A stretch of DNA of 64,000 nucleotides from Flagellimonas okinawensis (GCF_029194005.1 NZ_JARFVA010000001.1:620001-684000), one strand, 5' to 3'. Counted from the first letter of the stretch, positions 26,956 through 36,465 are shown. Made by a program: numbers and translations. Notes: generated by a model not told the origin, from the sequence alone.

Positions 26956-28500
26956 TTAGTCTTCACTTCCGCCTCCCAAGCTTGGAAGTGCGTCCAACTG
27001 TGCTTGTGGATATGGCAATAGTTCCTTATCGGCGGTAAAGGTTCTTCCATCATAACTGAGCTCCGAGTAGTTGTCCAAACGGATCATATCGTAATATCGG
27101 ATTCCCCATTCCATTCCGAGTTCTGCAAACTTCTCATCCATTACATCATCTGCGGTAACTCCTGAAACCGATGGCATTCCTGCTCTGTTTCGAACCATGT
27201 TCACTGCTTGATCAGCGGTCATTCCAGAACCACTGGCCCCACGCGATAAGGCCTCTGCGTACATGAGCAATATTTCGGCATATCGCATTACGATCATGTT
27301 TTTACCTCCCCCGTAATCATTGCGTTGTTCGGTAAGCTGTACGGAAGGTAAATAGTGCTTTCCACTTGCAAATAATGCTCTGGCATAATCGTTGATCACA
27401 TCGCCATCTCTGGTTGTATTGTTTACAAAAGATGGAAGTGTTGCATAATTTGGATCCGTCTGAAGTTCTGCGATTCCTCTATCGGTCCACAGTACACTGG
27501 TTTCCAAACGGACGGATTCGTCCCTATCCAACATAAATTTGATAAACTTCATACTTGGTTCATAGAAGCCCCATCCGCCAGATGCATTTTCTCTGGCAGG
27601 TGTCCACCCTTGGGGACCAAACGGAGCGTACAAGTGATAAAAAGTATCTCCTGTACTGGAACCATAATCGGAAAACTGAAGTTCGAACAAGCTCTCATCA
27701 CTCAACTCTCCGGGCTTTTTGAACAAATTGTAAAAATCGGGGTACAAGGAAAATCTATTGGAGTTTATGATAGCGGCACATGCATCGGCCATTCCTTGAT
27801 AGTCTTCCATTTCCATATGCGCCATCGCTTTTAAGGCATAGGCGGTATATCGGGTTACCCCACCTGGTATATCCGTTCTTTCATTTGGCCTAAGATTGGG
27901 CAACAATGGTATGGCTTCATCCATTTGATCGGAGATATATTGCATAATCTCCTGCTTGGTGGCCGGCCCATTGGCAATCTCAGCATCAGGCTGTGTGGAT
28001 TCAATAATAAATACATCGCTCCATACTCTTGCCAAGTTAAAGTGCAACCATGCGCGCATCACTTTTATTTCAGCAATGTACTGGTCCGCTGTTGCTCTTT
28101 CTGTGTCATCGGCAAAATCCTTGAAGTTTTCGATCAATTCAATTTCCGTATTCAATTGCACAATATCTCCGTAATGTACATTCCACAAAGAGTTGTACAT
28201 CCAATATCCTTGCGCATACACGTAATTATCGGTATCGGCGAATGGTTGTTGATCTCCAAGACCACCGGCATTTACATCATCTCCACGAACAGAGAGCAAC
28301 AATGGTTCTTCCCACCCTCTTGTTGCAATGATGTAATAAGAGCCTATCAAGGCCTGCACCATATCCTCGGTTGCCGAGTAGTCTAGGTCATCGGCATTTA
28401 ATTGTCCCTCGATGTCCTCGAATTTATCGGAACATGATTGGATAGCGAGTATCGCAATCAGGATCAATGCCATTCTATATAATAGGTTGCTATTCTTCAT
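26956..28500 (-). CDS. SusD/RagB-family outer-membrane nutrient-binding lipoprotein
   Basis: A 514-aa lipoprotein (lipobox AIQSC) with the SusD TPR-rich fold: the N-terminal region 'ALIGSYYI', the mid-protein 'AEIKVMRAWLHFNLARVW', and the C-terminal 'MRYAEILLMYAEALSRG' and 'RNRAGMP' motifs. It caps the SusC transporter and selects glycan. The ATG at 28500 is chosen because it begins the signal peptide; an upstream in-frame ATG at 28533 would overlap susC. It is coupled to susC with a 13-bp gap. Glycan specificity cannot be read directly. Confidence 0.95.
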   Translation of the reverse strand: MKNSNLLYRMALILIAILAIQSCSDKFEDIEGQLNADDLDYSATEDMVQALIGSYYIIATRGWEEPLLLSVRGDDVNAGGLGDQQPFADTDNYVYAQGYWMYNSLWNVHYGDIVQLNTEIELIENFKDFADDTERATADQYIAEIKVMRAWLHFNLARVWSDVFIIESTQPDAEIANGPATKQEIMQYISDQMDEAIPLLPNLRPNERTDIPGGVTRYTAYALKAMAHMEMEDYQGMADACAAIINSNRFSLYPDFYNLFKKPGELSDESLFELQFSDYGSSTGDTFYHLYAPFGPQGWTPARENASGGWGFYEPSMKFIKFMLDRDESVRLETSVLWTDRGIAELQTDPNYATLPSFVNNTTRDGDVINDYARALFASGKHYLPSVQLTEQRNDYGGGKNMIVMRYAEILLMYAEALSRGASGSGMTADQAVNMVRNRAGMPSVSGVTADDVMDEKFAELGMEWGIRYYDMIRLDNYSELSYDGRTFTADKELLPYPQAQLDALPSLGGGSED

Positions 28501-28513
28501 CTCAATTTTCTTT

Positions 28514-31500
28514 TTATAGTTTAACATTAACACCTATAGTGTAAATCGACGGTACTGGGTATGTCTGACGATCCACCCCATCCGAAACTTCTGGATTAAA
28601 TCCATTGTAGCTGAAAACGGTCAAAGGTCTTTCTGCGGTCAATGTAAATTTAAAGTCAGGCATATTGCCCTTAAGTTTGTCACCACGAAGGGTGTAAGCC
28701 AACTGTATATTCTGGATTCTGAAGAAATCACCATCCTCTACCCAGAAATCACTCAATCTTTGGTTCCAACTATCTCTTAAACCAGCGGATGATGGGTAAC
28801 TATTTGTTGTTCCCTCTCCATGCCAACGGTTTTTTGCCAAATCGGCATCCATATTGGTATCGTTGGTGAAGATTACCTCACCACGTTTTCTGTTCAAGAT
28901 TTTGTTGCCGGTTTGGCCATAAAAGTTCATGGAAAAACCAAAATCCTTGTAGTTCAGTCCAATGTTACCACCATAAGTGAACTTTGGCAAAAATGAACCA
29001 AGTACCATTCTATCCTCATCGGTTATGGCTCCATCACCATTCCTATCGTTGAAAATAAAGTAACCAGGTTGAATGTCCTGCCCGTCTGCAATGGCACTCT
29101 GAGCAACTGGGTCGGCATCAATTTGTGCTTGATTTTGATAAACTCCCGTGGTTTCATATCCATAGAACGCATAGAGAGGTTCACCTACCAAGGTTCTTTG
29201 TCTAAACTCTGCCGAACCTGAATCTATATATCCACTTTCATCTTCGATCTCTATGGCCTCATTTTTAACAGTGGTAAAGTTGGCTCCTATTGTATAGCTG
29301 AAGTCAGGAGTAATTTCATCACTCCAATTCAATGCAACTTCTACCCCAGAGTTTCGAATTACTCCTGAGTTCCTGGATACTGTTTGGTTAGCGATCGGGA
29401 TATAAACCGGCATAATGGCGTCCTCTGTATCCCTTATATAATAATCGGCTTCTACAGACAACCTATTATTTAAGATGTTCATATTGAATCCAAAATCCAA
29501 TTCTTCTACAACCTCCCAAGTTAAATCGGTAAATGTACTTGTAGCTGTGATACCTGTATTGGGGTTATCACCCAAATCCACGGTTTGATTGGAAATGGTG
29601 TTGGCTCCGGAACTTGCAGGTACGTTATCGTTACCCAAACGACCCCATGCTGCTCTCAGTTTTAGGAAGTCAAAGAATTTCACGTTTTCCATGAAAGGTT
29701 CTTCGGATAGTACCCAACCTGCACCTACGGAAGGGAAATAGCCCCATTGCTCCCTGGTAAACTTGGAAGATCTATCCGCCCTAAAGGTTCCGTACAAGAG
29801 ATAGCGGTTTTTATAATTGTAGGATATTCTTCCAAAATAAGACTGCCCATAAATTCTGCGGTTATTCTCCTCTACATTATTGTTGAAGGATAGTGGGTCG
29901 GCAAAATTCAGGTACCACGATGTTTCATAATCGATACCTGCAATATCACTACCGGTCGCTTGGAATTGGTTTGAGGCTTCATCCCTAAAAGATGTACCTG
30001 CCATTACCGTTACATTATGGTCTTCGGCAAACGTATCGTTATAGGTTAAAACGTTATCCCAAATTTGGTTGTAGTAATTATTCTGCCTTCTGTTTATGGA
30101 TGAAATTCGCTGATCACCAAAACCCATGTTATAAGGTAGGTTCACATAGCGCTCTTCCAGTGCAGAAAAATCGACATTATAGGTTGTTTTAAAGGTAAGT
30201 TTATCCTTTATAATGTCGGTTTCCAAATAGATGTTTGCCAATAACTTACGTATTTTCAATCGGTTATCGTTATAATCCATATCAGGAAACGGGTTCTGGG
30301 TTCCCCTATAGCCCAAGGCTTGGGCACTGGCATAACGTGTTGGTGTAGCTTCAGTATTCAATTCATCGAAAACCGGTAAAATAGGCACCGCAAAGTACGC
30401 TTTAAACCACGCTGAATTTTCAGGTGTTTGCTGTGTAGCATTACTAAAAACGGTATTCACCCCTATTCTTAAATTATCCAACACGTCCACATCCAGTTTG
30501 GAGCGGATATTAAATCTTTCATAATCATTCTTCATATCCAACAAACCTTCTTGTGAGAAGTAGTTGGCTCCCATGGAATAAGATACGTTATCGGTTCCTC
30601 CGGTAACGCTCAAACTGTGGTTTTGGATAACTCCGTCGCGAATAATTTCATCGTACCAATCTGTGTTTACATCGGGCACGTTCGGATTGATTCGGCTTCT
30701 ACCATAACGTTGCATGGCATTTAAAATAAACTGAACATCCGCCTCGGAACCGGATTCCACAGCCATGGTCACGAATTGTTCGGCATTGGCCATTTGCAAT
30801 ACATTTTGAGCTCTTTGGATACCGGTGTATCCATTGTACTCAATTTGTGGCTTTCTGTTTTTACCACCAGATTTTGTCTCGATGATAATAACACCATTCG
30901 CTGCCCTTACCCCGTAAATTGCGGAAGATGAAGCATCTTTAAGAACGTTCATCGACTTAATGTCGTTGGGGTTTAAGAAGTCGATATTACTATAGAACAT
31001 CCCATCCACTACATACAAAAGACTTGTAGCATCAGAATAGGTTCCAAGTCCACGAATTCTTACTGTTGGTGATGCGCCCGGAGAGCCAGGGGAAACAATC
31101 TGCACCCCTGCCACTTTACCTTGAAGTGACTGAACCGGGTTTGCAGATGGAGTCTTTTCAATTTGTTCCGCATCTACTGTTACAATAGAACCGGTTAAAT
31201 CGGCCTTTTTCTGTGTACCATACCCAACTACAACAACCTCATCAAGGCTTTGCGTGTCTTCTAGCATAGTCAGGTCGATTGTTGTCCTATTATTAATAGG
31301 AATAGTTTGTGTAGTGAATCCAACGTAACTGAACACCAATGTTCCGTCACCTGGAACGTTTTCCAAACGATAATTTCCATCAAAATCCGTTTGGATTCCT
31401 GTTGTAGTGCCCTGAAGCACCACACTTGCCCCGGGCAACGGTTGTCCTTGATCATCCATTACCGTTCCCGAAATCGTTATATTGTTTTGAGCAAAAAGTA

Positions 31501-31552
31501 CTGCTTGAAACAACAAAAACGAGATTAGCAAAAGTTTGCTTTTAATTTTCAT
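28514..31552 (-). CDS. SusC/RagA-family TonB-dependent outer-membrane transporter
   Basis: A 1012-aa protein with a signal peptide (...LFAQ), an N-terminal carboxypeptidase-D-like domain (about 25-105; ISGTVMDDQGQPLPGASV), the TonB box-like DEVVVVGYGTQ (about 103-113), the SusC plug signature (LQGKVAGVQI, VRIRGLG, NVLKDASSSAIYG) and a long C-terminal beta-barrel ending in an aromatic-poor VNVKL. It imports oligosaccharides with energy from TonB. It is the first gene of the operon reaching to 16208. A near-leaderless promoter is predicted just upstream. Confidence 0.96.
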   Translation of the reverse strand: MKIKSKLLLISFLLFQAVLFAQNNITISGTVMDDQGQPLPGASVVLQGTTTGIQTDFDGNYRLENVPGDGTLVFSYVGFTTQTIPINNRTTIDLTMLEDTQSLDEVVVVGYGTQKKADLTGSIVTVDAEQIEKTPSANPVQSLQGKVAGVQIVSPGSPGASPTVRIRGLGTYSDATSLLYVVDGMFYSNIDFLNPNDIKSMNVLKDASSSAIYGVRAANGVIIIETKSGGKNRKPQIEYNGYTGIQRAQNVLQMANAEQFVTMAVESGSEADVQFILNAMQRYGRSRINPNVPDVNTDWYDEIIRDGVIQNHSLSVTGGTDNVSYSMGANYFSQEGLLDMKNDYERFNIRSKLDVDVLDNLRIGVNTVFSNATQQTPENSAWFKAYFAVPILPVFDELNTEATPTRYASAQALGYRGTQNPFPDMDYNDNRLKIRKLLANIYLETDIIKDKLTFKTTYNVDFSALEERYVNLPYNMGFGDQRISSINRRQNNYYNQIWDNVLTYNDTFAEDHNVTVMAGTSFRDEASNQFQATGSDIAGIDYETSWYLNFADPLSFNNNVEENNRRIYGQSYFGRISYNYKNRYLLYGTFRADRSSKFTREQWGYFPSVGAGWVLSEEPFMENVKFFDFLKLRAAWGRLGNDNVPASSGANTISNQTVDLGDNPNTGITATSTFTDLTWEVVEELDFGFNMNILNNRLSVEADYYIRDTEDAIMPVYIPIANQTVSRNSGVIRNSGVEVALNWSDEITPDFSYTIGANFTTVKNEAIEIEDESGYIDSGSAEFRQRTLVGEPLYAFYGYETTGVYQNQAQIDADPVAQSAIADGQDIQPGYFIFNDRNGDGAITDEDRMVLGSFLPKFTYGGNIGLNYKDFGFSMNFYGQTGNKILNRKRGEVIFTNDTNMDADLAKNRWHGEGTTNSYPSSAGLRDSWNQRLSDFWVEDGDFFRIQNIQLAYTLRGDKLKGNMPDFKFTLTAERPLTVFSYNGFNPEVSDGVDRQTYPVPSIYTIGVNVKL

Positions 31553-31559
31553 AATTGTG

Positions 31560-31593
31560 CAAAAATAGAGTTAGATTTTTACTAAATTAACAA
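31560..31593 (-). promoter_or_regulatory. Putative susC promoter (-33 TTG / -7 TATTTTTG)
   Basis: On the minus strand TATTTTTG (31567-31560) fits TAnnTTTG exactly, and a TTG (31593-31591) lies 23 bp further upstream, at the long end of the usual spacing. The -7 box ends only 7 bp before the susC ATG, which predicts a transcript with almost no 5' leader. Confidence 0.4.
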
Positions 31594-31722
31594 AGAGGGT
31601 GCTTTCAACCCTTGAGTCGGAATACATAATAAATACATCATAATTATAAGCTTTGGAAAGCCTTATTTCACCGTATTTGCAGTAGTATCGCCTTGTTTTG
31701 ATGTAAAAAGAATTAACATAGT

Positions 31723-31741
31723 GATGTAGTGATGATGTAGT
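31723..31741. repeat. Two direct repeats GATGTAGT, one helical turn apart
   Basis: GATGTAGT occurs at 31723-31730 and 31734-31741 (start-to-start 11 bp), about 170-190 bp upstream of the susC start. The phasing would suit a dimeric activator, possibly the product of the neighbouring regulator gene. Short repeats in AT-rich DNA also arise by chance. Confidence 0.3.
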
Positions 31742-31784
31742 CCAAAAAACATGGATTTTAACCGCTCGAACCGCATTAGCCCTT

Positions 31785-34541
31785 TTAAAATGTGATAAGA
31801 AAATTGGATAGGTTATCCGAACTATCCATATCTAGCTTTTTTCGTAACCGGTACCGATGTATTTCCACTCCCCTTACAGTTATTCCCATTAGTGGAGCAA
31901 TTTCCTTGGTGGATAGATTCATCTTTAGGTAAGCGCAGAGCTTAAGATCTTTTGGTGTTAAGGATGGGTATGACTTTAATAACCGCTCAAAGAAATCTTG
32001 GTGCAATTCTTTAAAGTTGACCTCAAATCGTTTCCAGTCCTCGGTATCTTCAATGGAATTGTTCAATTTTTTGATGAACGAACGATATCGCTGTGAATTT
32101 GAAAATTTATCCTTGTTCATCACCAACATATTCTTCAGCTCCAAAATCATTTCATTTTTACGGGCAATATTCAGGGTTGTACTCGCCAGCTCGTTCTGCT
32201 TTAACTTTACCTGCTTGGCCAATTCCTCTTTTTCCATCTTCGCCAATCGTTCCTGCTGTTCCTGCTTTAAATGCTCTTCCAGCTCCCTATGCTTTCTTTC
32301 GAGTTTTTTTCGGTTATATCTCCGAACAATATAAATACCCAAAACAGCGAGTGCAGCATATAAAAACAAACTTCCCCAAGAAAAATACCATGGTGGAGCA
32401 ATCTCAAATCTCAAACTATTGAAATCTGAAACGGAATTCTCCATCCCAGCCGTGGAAACTTGCAGAGTATATTCACCATAAGGAAGGTTTTGAAAATTAA
32501 TAAACCCACTTTCCGAATATTCCGTGTATTCTTTGGGTCCTTGAAGCTTATAAAAATATCTAGGTGAAATATATTCCGGTGAGGCAACTTCGATGGTCAA
32601 GGTCTGTGAATGCCTGAAAGGTATCCGTATGGATTCCTGTACAACGGAATGCATGTTTTCTTGATCGTGCAGTACCACAAAATAAGGCACGGGCAACTCT
32701 TGGCTCTCCGAAATATTTTTAAGTCCGGGGTCGTTTATCTTTGCGAAACCATCTGTAAGTGTAATGTAGGATGTGCTATCGTTCACCTGAACCACAGTTT
32801 GGGAATCTGGAGCCAATCGCTCCCGCAATGGCAAATCCGTTACCAAAAGACTGTCCCCTTTTAAATTTGTATAAATAATGGCCTTTTGCTCATTATCATC
32901 TACAAACCAATAGAACTGTTCATCAAAAAACAGTAATTCCTTGCCCTTATAATCCTTGAACTCTTCAAAATCCTCGATACGATCACCAATTGGGTTATAG
33001 GTAAACCAATTGCCCTCACTGTTGAGTACAATGTTGTTTTTAATATTATACAGTTTTACATTATACTCGCTGGGAGCTCCTTTACCCAAAAACGCTTGGA
33101 TTTCATCAAACTCTTTATAGCTGCCATTGGAAAAGTGCATGCGATAAAATCCTTTATATGGATGGGCTACCCATACTATTTCTGGAGTCTCAAAACATAG
33201 TTGTTTTACAGGGGCATCAAACCCTTCTATTTTAGACACATTCCATTGGTTGTTGTCCGTTTTCTGAAATTTGGCCAACCCATTATAAGTTCCTTGCACA
33301 TATGTGGCGGTTTGGCCGGGTACCTTTATCATTTGATAACCTCCGGCAATTTCGCTCACTTGATCAAAACTGTTCTCTGTAACCTTGTAAGTTCCGGTAT
33401 TATGCCCGCACAACAAGTCGCCCTCTATAACTTCTAAATCCCACACATGGCCCTGCGAACCACTTACAAACTGCAATTCGTTATCATCAAAATAGAATAC
33501 ACCTGTGTTACTCCCCAAAAACAGTTTACCATTGTACCATGCTATATCGTAAACCATTCCCAAGGTACCTGAGTAATCGGTGTAGTAAGATATTGGATTG
33601 TTCAATTGAACTCTGGCAAGCCCATTATCGAGTCCCAACCATAATTGTTCTTTAAACAACAAGGTCGACAATACAGTATTATTTTGAAGCCCAGATTCCC
33701 TATTTAGAATACTGTACAGCCCTGTATTGGTATCATAGAGGTACATTCCATTTTTAATGGTCCCAAACCCTATAACCCCGTTTCCCAATAGGACTATTTT
33801 ATTTAATTGATGCTGCTTTAGTTCCTCGTTTATCGGAGCAGACCATGGTGTAAGTGTATTTCCATCAAATAAAAAGCAGCCGTGCAATTTGGTCCCTATT
33901 AAAAGTCTGTCTCCCCAAACAGCCATATCGTTGACCGTTTTCCCCATTAAAAAGTCCTGGCCCGGCAAACGAACAAGTTCTTTGTCCTTTACTTCAAATA
34001 AACCTACGGAGCCTCCCGCAACAATCAAGCTATTGTTGAATTCAATAAAATCGGAAACTACATCGGGGGGGTCCACCACTACGATTTCATCGTTGCCATA
34101 GGCATAAATCGCAGAAAATGAACGGAACATTACCTTTCCGTCCTTAGCCGGAAAAATTTCCCAGAACTCTTCACTGGTAAAAGTATGATCTTGAATAAGG
34201 TTGGTCAGGGATGTATAGCCGAGCTCTCCGAATTCGTTTTTGGTCCAGTATCCAAATTCTTCATAGGAACCCGTGTAAATTCTATCCCCAATACTCTCCA
34301 CAGACCGTATAATGGTATTGTTGGGAAGTTTGTTCAAAGTCCACTCCTCTCCATTGTAATGTAACAACCCTTTATTGTTCGCAACAAAGAGTTCCCCATT
34401 TTCATTTACGGACACATCCCAATTTTTACTGCCCCCTTTGTAATCCAATAACTGATAGTTTTGTATGGGAGGCAATAATTGTTGCCCTGTCACCGAAAGA
34501 CAGGTCAAAAACATGATGATTTTGAAGAGCCTAGAAAGCAT
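31785..34541 (-). CDS. Propeller/triple-tyrosine transcriptional regulator with LuxR-type HTH
   Basis: A 918-aa membrane-spanning one-piece regulator. After a signal-like start it has a periplasmic beta-propeller region of about 650 residues (repeated 'LLGNG', 'NKGLLHYNG', 'WLGLDNGLARV' blades), a Y_Y_Y domain (about 665-725), one transmembrane helix (about 735-755), a charged coiled coil (about 758-810) and a C-terminal LuxR-type helix-turn-helix (855-918, LTPKDLKLCAYL...KEIAPLMGITVRGVEIHRYRLRKKL). There is no histidine kinase or receiver domain, so the signal must pass straight to the DNA-binding part. It is encoded directly upstream of susC on the same strand and is the likely glycan sensor of the locus. 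Confidence 0.88.
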   Translation of the reverse strand: MLSRLFKIIMFLTCLSVTGQQLLPPIQNYQLLDYKGGSKNWDVSVNENGELFVANNKGLLHYNGEEWTLNKLPNNTIIRSVESIGDRIYTGSYEEFGYWTKNEFGELGYTSLTNLIQDHTFTSEEFWEIFPAKDGKVMFRSFSAIYAYGNDEIVVVDPPDVVSDFIEFNNSLIVAGGSVGLFEVKDKELVRLPGQDFLMGKTVNDMAVWGDRLLIGTKLHGCFLFDGNTLTPWSAPINEELKQHQLNKIVLLGNGVIGFGTIKNGMYLYDTNTGLYSILNRESGLQNNTVLSTLLFKEQLWLGLDNGLARVQLNNPISYYTDYSGTLGMVYDIAWYNGKLFLGSNTGVFYFDDNELQFVSGSQGHVWDLEVIEGDLLCGHNTGTYKVTENSFDQVSEIAGGYQMIKVPGQTATYVQGTYNGLAKFQKTDNNQWNVSKIEGFDAPVKQLCFETPEIVWVAHPYKGFYRMHFSNGSYKEFDEIQAFLGKGAPSEYNVKLYNIKNNIVLNSEGNWFTYNPIGDRIEDFEEFKDYKGKELLFFDEQFYWFVDDNEQKAIIYTNLKGDSLLVTDLPLRERLAPDSQTVVQVNDSTSYITLTDGFAKINDPGLKNISESQELPVPYFVVLHDQENMHSVVQESIRIPFRHSQTLTIEVASPEYISPRYFYKLQGPKEYTEYSESGFINFQNLPYGEYTLQVSTAGMENSVSDFNSLRFEIAPPWYFSWGSLFLYAALAVLGIYIVRRYNRKKLERKHRELEEHLKQEQQERLAKMEKEELAKQVKLKQNELASTTLNIARKNEMILELKNMLVMNKDKFSNSQRYRSFIKKLNNSIEDTEDWKRFEVNFKELHQDFFERLLKSYPSLTPKDLKLCAYLKMNLSTKEIAPLMGITVRGVEIHRYRLRKKLDMDSSDNLSNFLITF

Positions 34542-34631
34542 TCTGTTCTATTTGTGCGGTAAAGGTCTTTCGAAACAATGAATATACAAAACTACTGGAC
34601 CAAATATAGCATACGGACCATTCTCAGTGCA

Positions 34632-35246
34632 CTAGGTTTTCCGAATAATGGTCCTAAATGTAAGGTTGATACGGGCCGTATTGACCTTTTTAGTAGGAGG
34701 CAAACGATGATGCCAATACTCCTGAGTTTCTCCTTTCATGAGCAATAAACTCCCATGGTCCAGAAATAGCTCTGTTTTTTCTTTGGTGGTTTTGTGCTTA
34801 AAGGCAAATTTACGCTCCGACCCCAAACTAAGAGAGGCTATTGCACCATGCTGTTTCAGTTCCTTTTCATCATCGCTATGCCATCCCATCCCTTCTTCTC
34901 CTGTATGATATAAATTGAGCAGGCACGAATTAAAGGCTTCATGTGTTTGCTTTTCGACCAGTTCCTTTATTTCCAGGAGTTCTGGTGTCCAAATTGATGC
35001 CTTTTTGGTGTTTTTTGAATAGGTGTATTTAAAGGGTTCATCGCCAAACCAAGCCACTTTTCGCTTGGTCACTATTTGTTTGCCGAACATTTGGACTACA
35101 TCATGTTCCCAAGGCATATGATCCAACAATTGTTGAAAATAGAAATCTGCCTTTTCTTTATTCAGTATGGGGCCAAAATAATTGACAATGCCATCTTTTG
35201 GCAAGATATTTTGGGTTGAATCAATCTGGCTGGTAAATAAATCCAT
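34632..35246 (-). CDS. AlkB-type 2-oxoglutarate/Fe(II) dioxygenase
   Basis: A 204-aa protein of the AlkB family. Iron ligands H123 and D125 (GWHSDDE) and H180 (EYWHHRLP) are present with the 2-oxoglutarate-binding R192-x5-R198 (ARINLTFR). AlkB enzymes repair alkylated bases in DNA or RNA by oxidative demethylation; the layout is closer to eukaryotic ALKBH2/3-like members than to E. coli AlkB (no nucleotide-recognition-lid detail can be judged). It starts 17 bp after the stop of the WYL regulator gene, so the two are probably co-transcribed, which hints at a DNA-damage or stress context. Confidence 0.88.
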   Translation of the reverse strand: MDLFTSQIDSTQNILPKDGIVNYFGPILNKEKADFYFQQLLDHMPWEHDVVQMFGKQIVTKRKVAWFGDEPFKYTYSKNTKKASIWTPELLEIKELVEKQTHEAFNSCLLNLYHTGEEGMGWHSDDEKELKQHGAIASLSLGSERKFAFKHKTTKEKTELFLDHGSLLLMKGETQEYWHHRLPPTKKVNTARINLTFRTIIRKT

Positions 35247-35263
35247 TTTTACTTTTCGCTGAA

Positions 35264-36220
35264 TTATTGCGTTAACCTTTCTTGGCTTTTAGCCATTATT
35301 TCCAATACACGCTCTTTTAGTACTTCAGGTTCCAGTATTTTGGCGTAATCGCCAAACATCACATACCAGCGGGAAAATCCATTTTTCCAATCGGTAGTCA
35401 TAAAAGTCATCTCTATTTCGTTTCCCTTCGCCTCGCTGGAAACCAATCCATAATACTTGGTTTGTCCTTGAATATATTTGGCAACGGTCTTGTCCACCAA
35501 AATCCTAACTTTGGTTTTTTCAACTTCTTCCTTTCTATTTCTGTGCTCATCAATGGTTCCATGCTCTAACAAAAAATCCAGCGAAGTCCTTTCTATTTTA
35601 TGGATTCTATCCGTTCTAAAATGTCGGTAATCCGTCCGTAAATGGCAATACCCCAAAATATACCAAAATCCGTTTTCATTAAAAAGACCAACGGGTTCTA
35701 TCTTTCGCTCCGATGGGTATTCTTCCCTCAACGATTCATACCGCAAAAATACTTGCTTACGTTCCGCAATACTCTCAAACAAAATTTCCAAGGCATTGGG
35801 AACCTCATCATTAAACAGCTCTTGTCCTGGAACTATCGACACTTGGGATTCCAAAGCTTCCACCCAATCTTTTTCGCTGCCCCTAAGGACTGATTTTAGT
35901 TTGAACATTGCCGATTCATAATAGGCACCAAGGGATTTATCGGTAAATTGTTGCATCAGCTTTTCTGCGGCCACAAAACTTCCAGCTTCTTCACGAGTAA
36001 ACATTACCGGCGGCAATCGATACCCCTCCATAATAGAATAGCCAACCCCAGCTTCGCTTACAATAGGGACCCCAGAAGCTTCCAAGGTTCTAATATCCCT
36101 GTAAATGGTACGCAGGCTCACCTCAAATCGGTCTGCGAGTTCCTGTGCCTTTACAATCCGCTTGGTTTGTAGCTGAATCAAAATGGCAACTATCCTATCA
36201 AAACGTTTTACGGTATCCAT
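35264..36220 (-). CDS. WYL-domain HTH transcriptional regulator (YafY-type)
   Basis: A 318-aa regulator: an N-terminal winged HTH (about 5-60 from the chosen ATG; KAQELADRFEVSLRTIYRDI, the HTH_11 motif), then a WYL ligand-binding domain with the FxxPxxLFNENGFWYILGYCH stretch and a C-terminal WCX region. Several starts are in frame (36292, 36226, 36220); the ATG at 36220 fits the usual family N-terminus (D-x-V-K-R-F-D-R). It is divergent from the DinB gene, with a 245-bp shared region that carries two identical palindromes, its probable binding sites. WYL proteins sense nucleic acid ligands or second messengers in several studied cases; the ligand here is unknown. Confidence 0.87.
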   Translation of the reverse strand: MDTVKRFDRIVAILIQLQTKRIVKAQELADRFEVSLRTIYRDIRTLEASGVPIVSEAGVGYSIMEGYRLPPVMFTREEAGSFVAAEKLMQQFTDKSLGAYYESAMFKLKSVLRGSEKDWVEALESQVSIVPGQELFNDEVPNALEILFESIAERKQVFLRYESLREEYPSERKIEPVGLFNENGFWYILGYCHLRTDYRHFRTDRIHKIERTSLDFLLEHGTIDEHRNRKEEVEKTKVRILVDKTVAKYIQGQTKYYGLVSSEAKGNEIEMTFMTTDWKNGFSRWYVMFGDYAKILEPEVLKERVLEIMAKSQERLTQ

Positions 36221-36348
36221 TCCCATAATTGCGTGAGCTATCTCCCAAAGATAGGATTTCAATCCAAGCAAGGGAGGTGATTTCCAGCTCATCTCATTTC
36301 ATTTTAATTAATCGATCAGGTTTATTGAACAAAACTATTCTTGGTCAA

Positions 36349-36364
36349 TGACAACAGCCTGTCA
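36349..36364. promoter_or_regulatory. Palindromic operator candidate 1 (TGACA-N6-TGTCA)
   Basis: TGACA (36349-36353), six spacer bases and TGTCA (36360-36364) form a perfect inverted repeat between the divergent WYL regulator and DinB genes. The same half-sites with the same spacing recur 47 bp downstream, which is very unlikely by chance. Confidence 0.6.
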
Positions 36365-36395
36365 GCATCCTTTTTTTTGACTTGTTTTTTACTGC

Positions 36396-36411
36396 TGACA
36401 CGGGGCTGTCA
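36396..36411. promoter_or_regulatory. Palindromic operator candidate 2 (TGACA-N6-TGTCA)
   Basis: TGACA (36396-36400), CGGGGC, TGTCA (36407-36411). It ends 11 bp before the -7 box at 36423, so it covers the -33 region of the DinB promoter, and a bound protein would either block or replace the -33 contact. Confidence 0.6.
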
Positions 36412-36422
36412 CCCACCCCTCC

Positions 36423-36430
36423 TAACTTTG
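36423..36430 (+). promoter_or_regulatory. -7 promoter box of the DinB gene
   Basis: TAACTTTG is an exact TAnnTTTG match, 35 bp upstream of the ATG at 36466. No TTG is found at the -33 distance; the palindrome lies there instead, consistent with regulator-dependent activity. Confidence 0.5.
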
Positions 36431-36465
36431 GTTTCAGAAACAATAAACCTTTAAATCACAATTAC

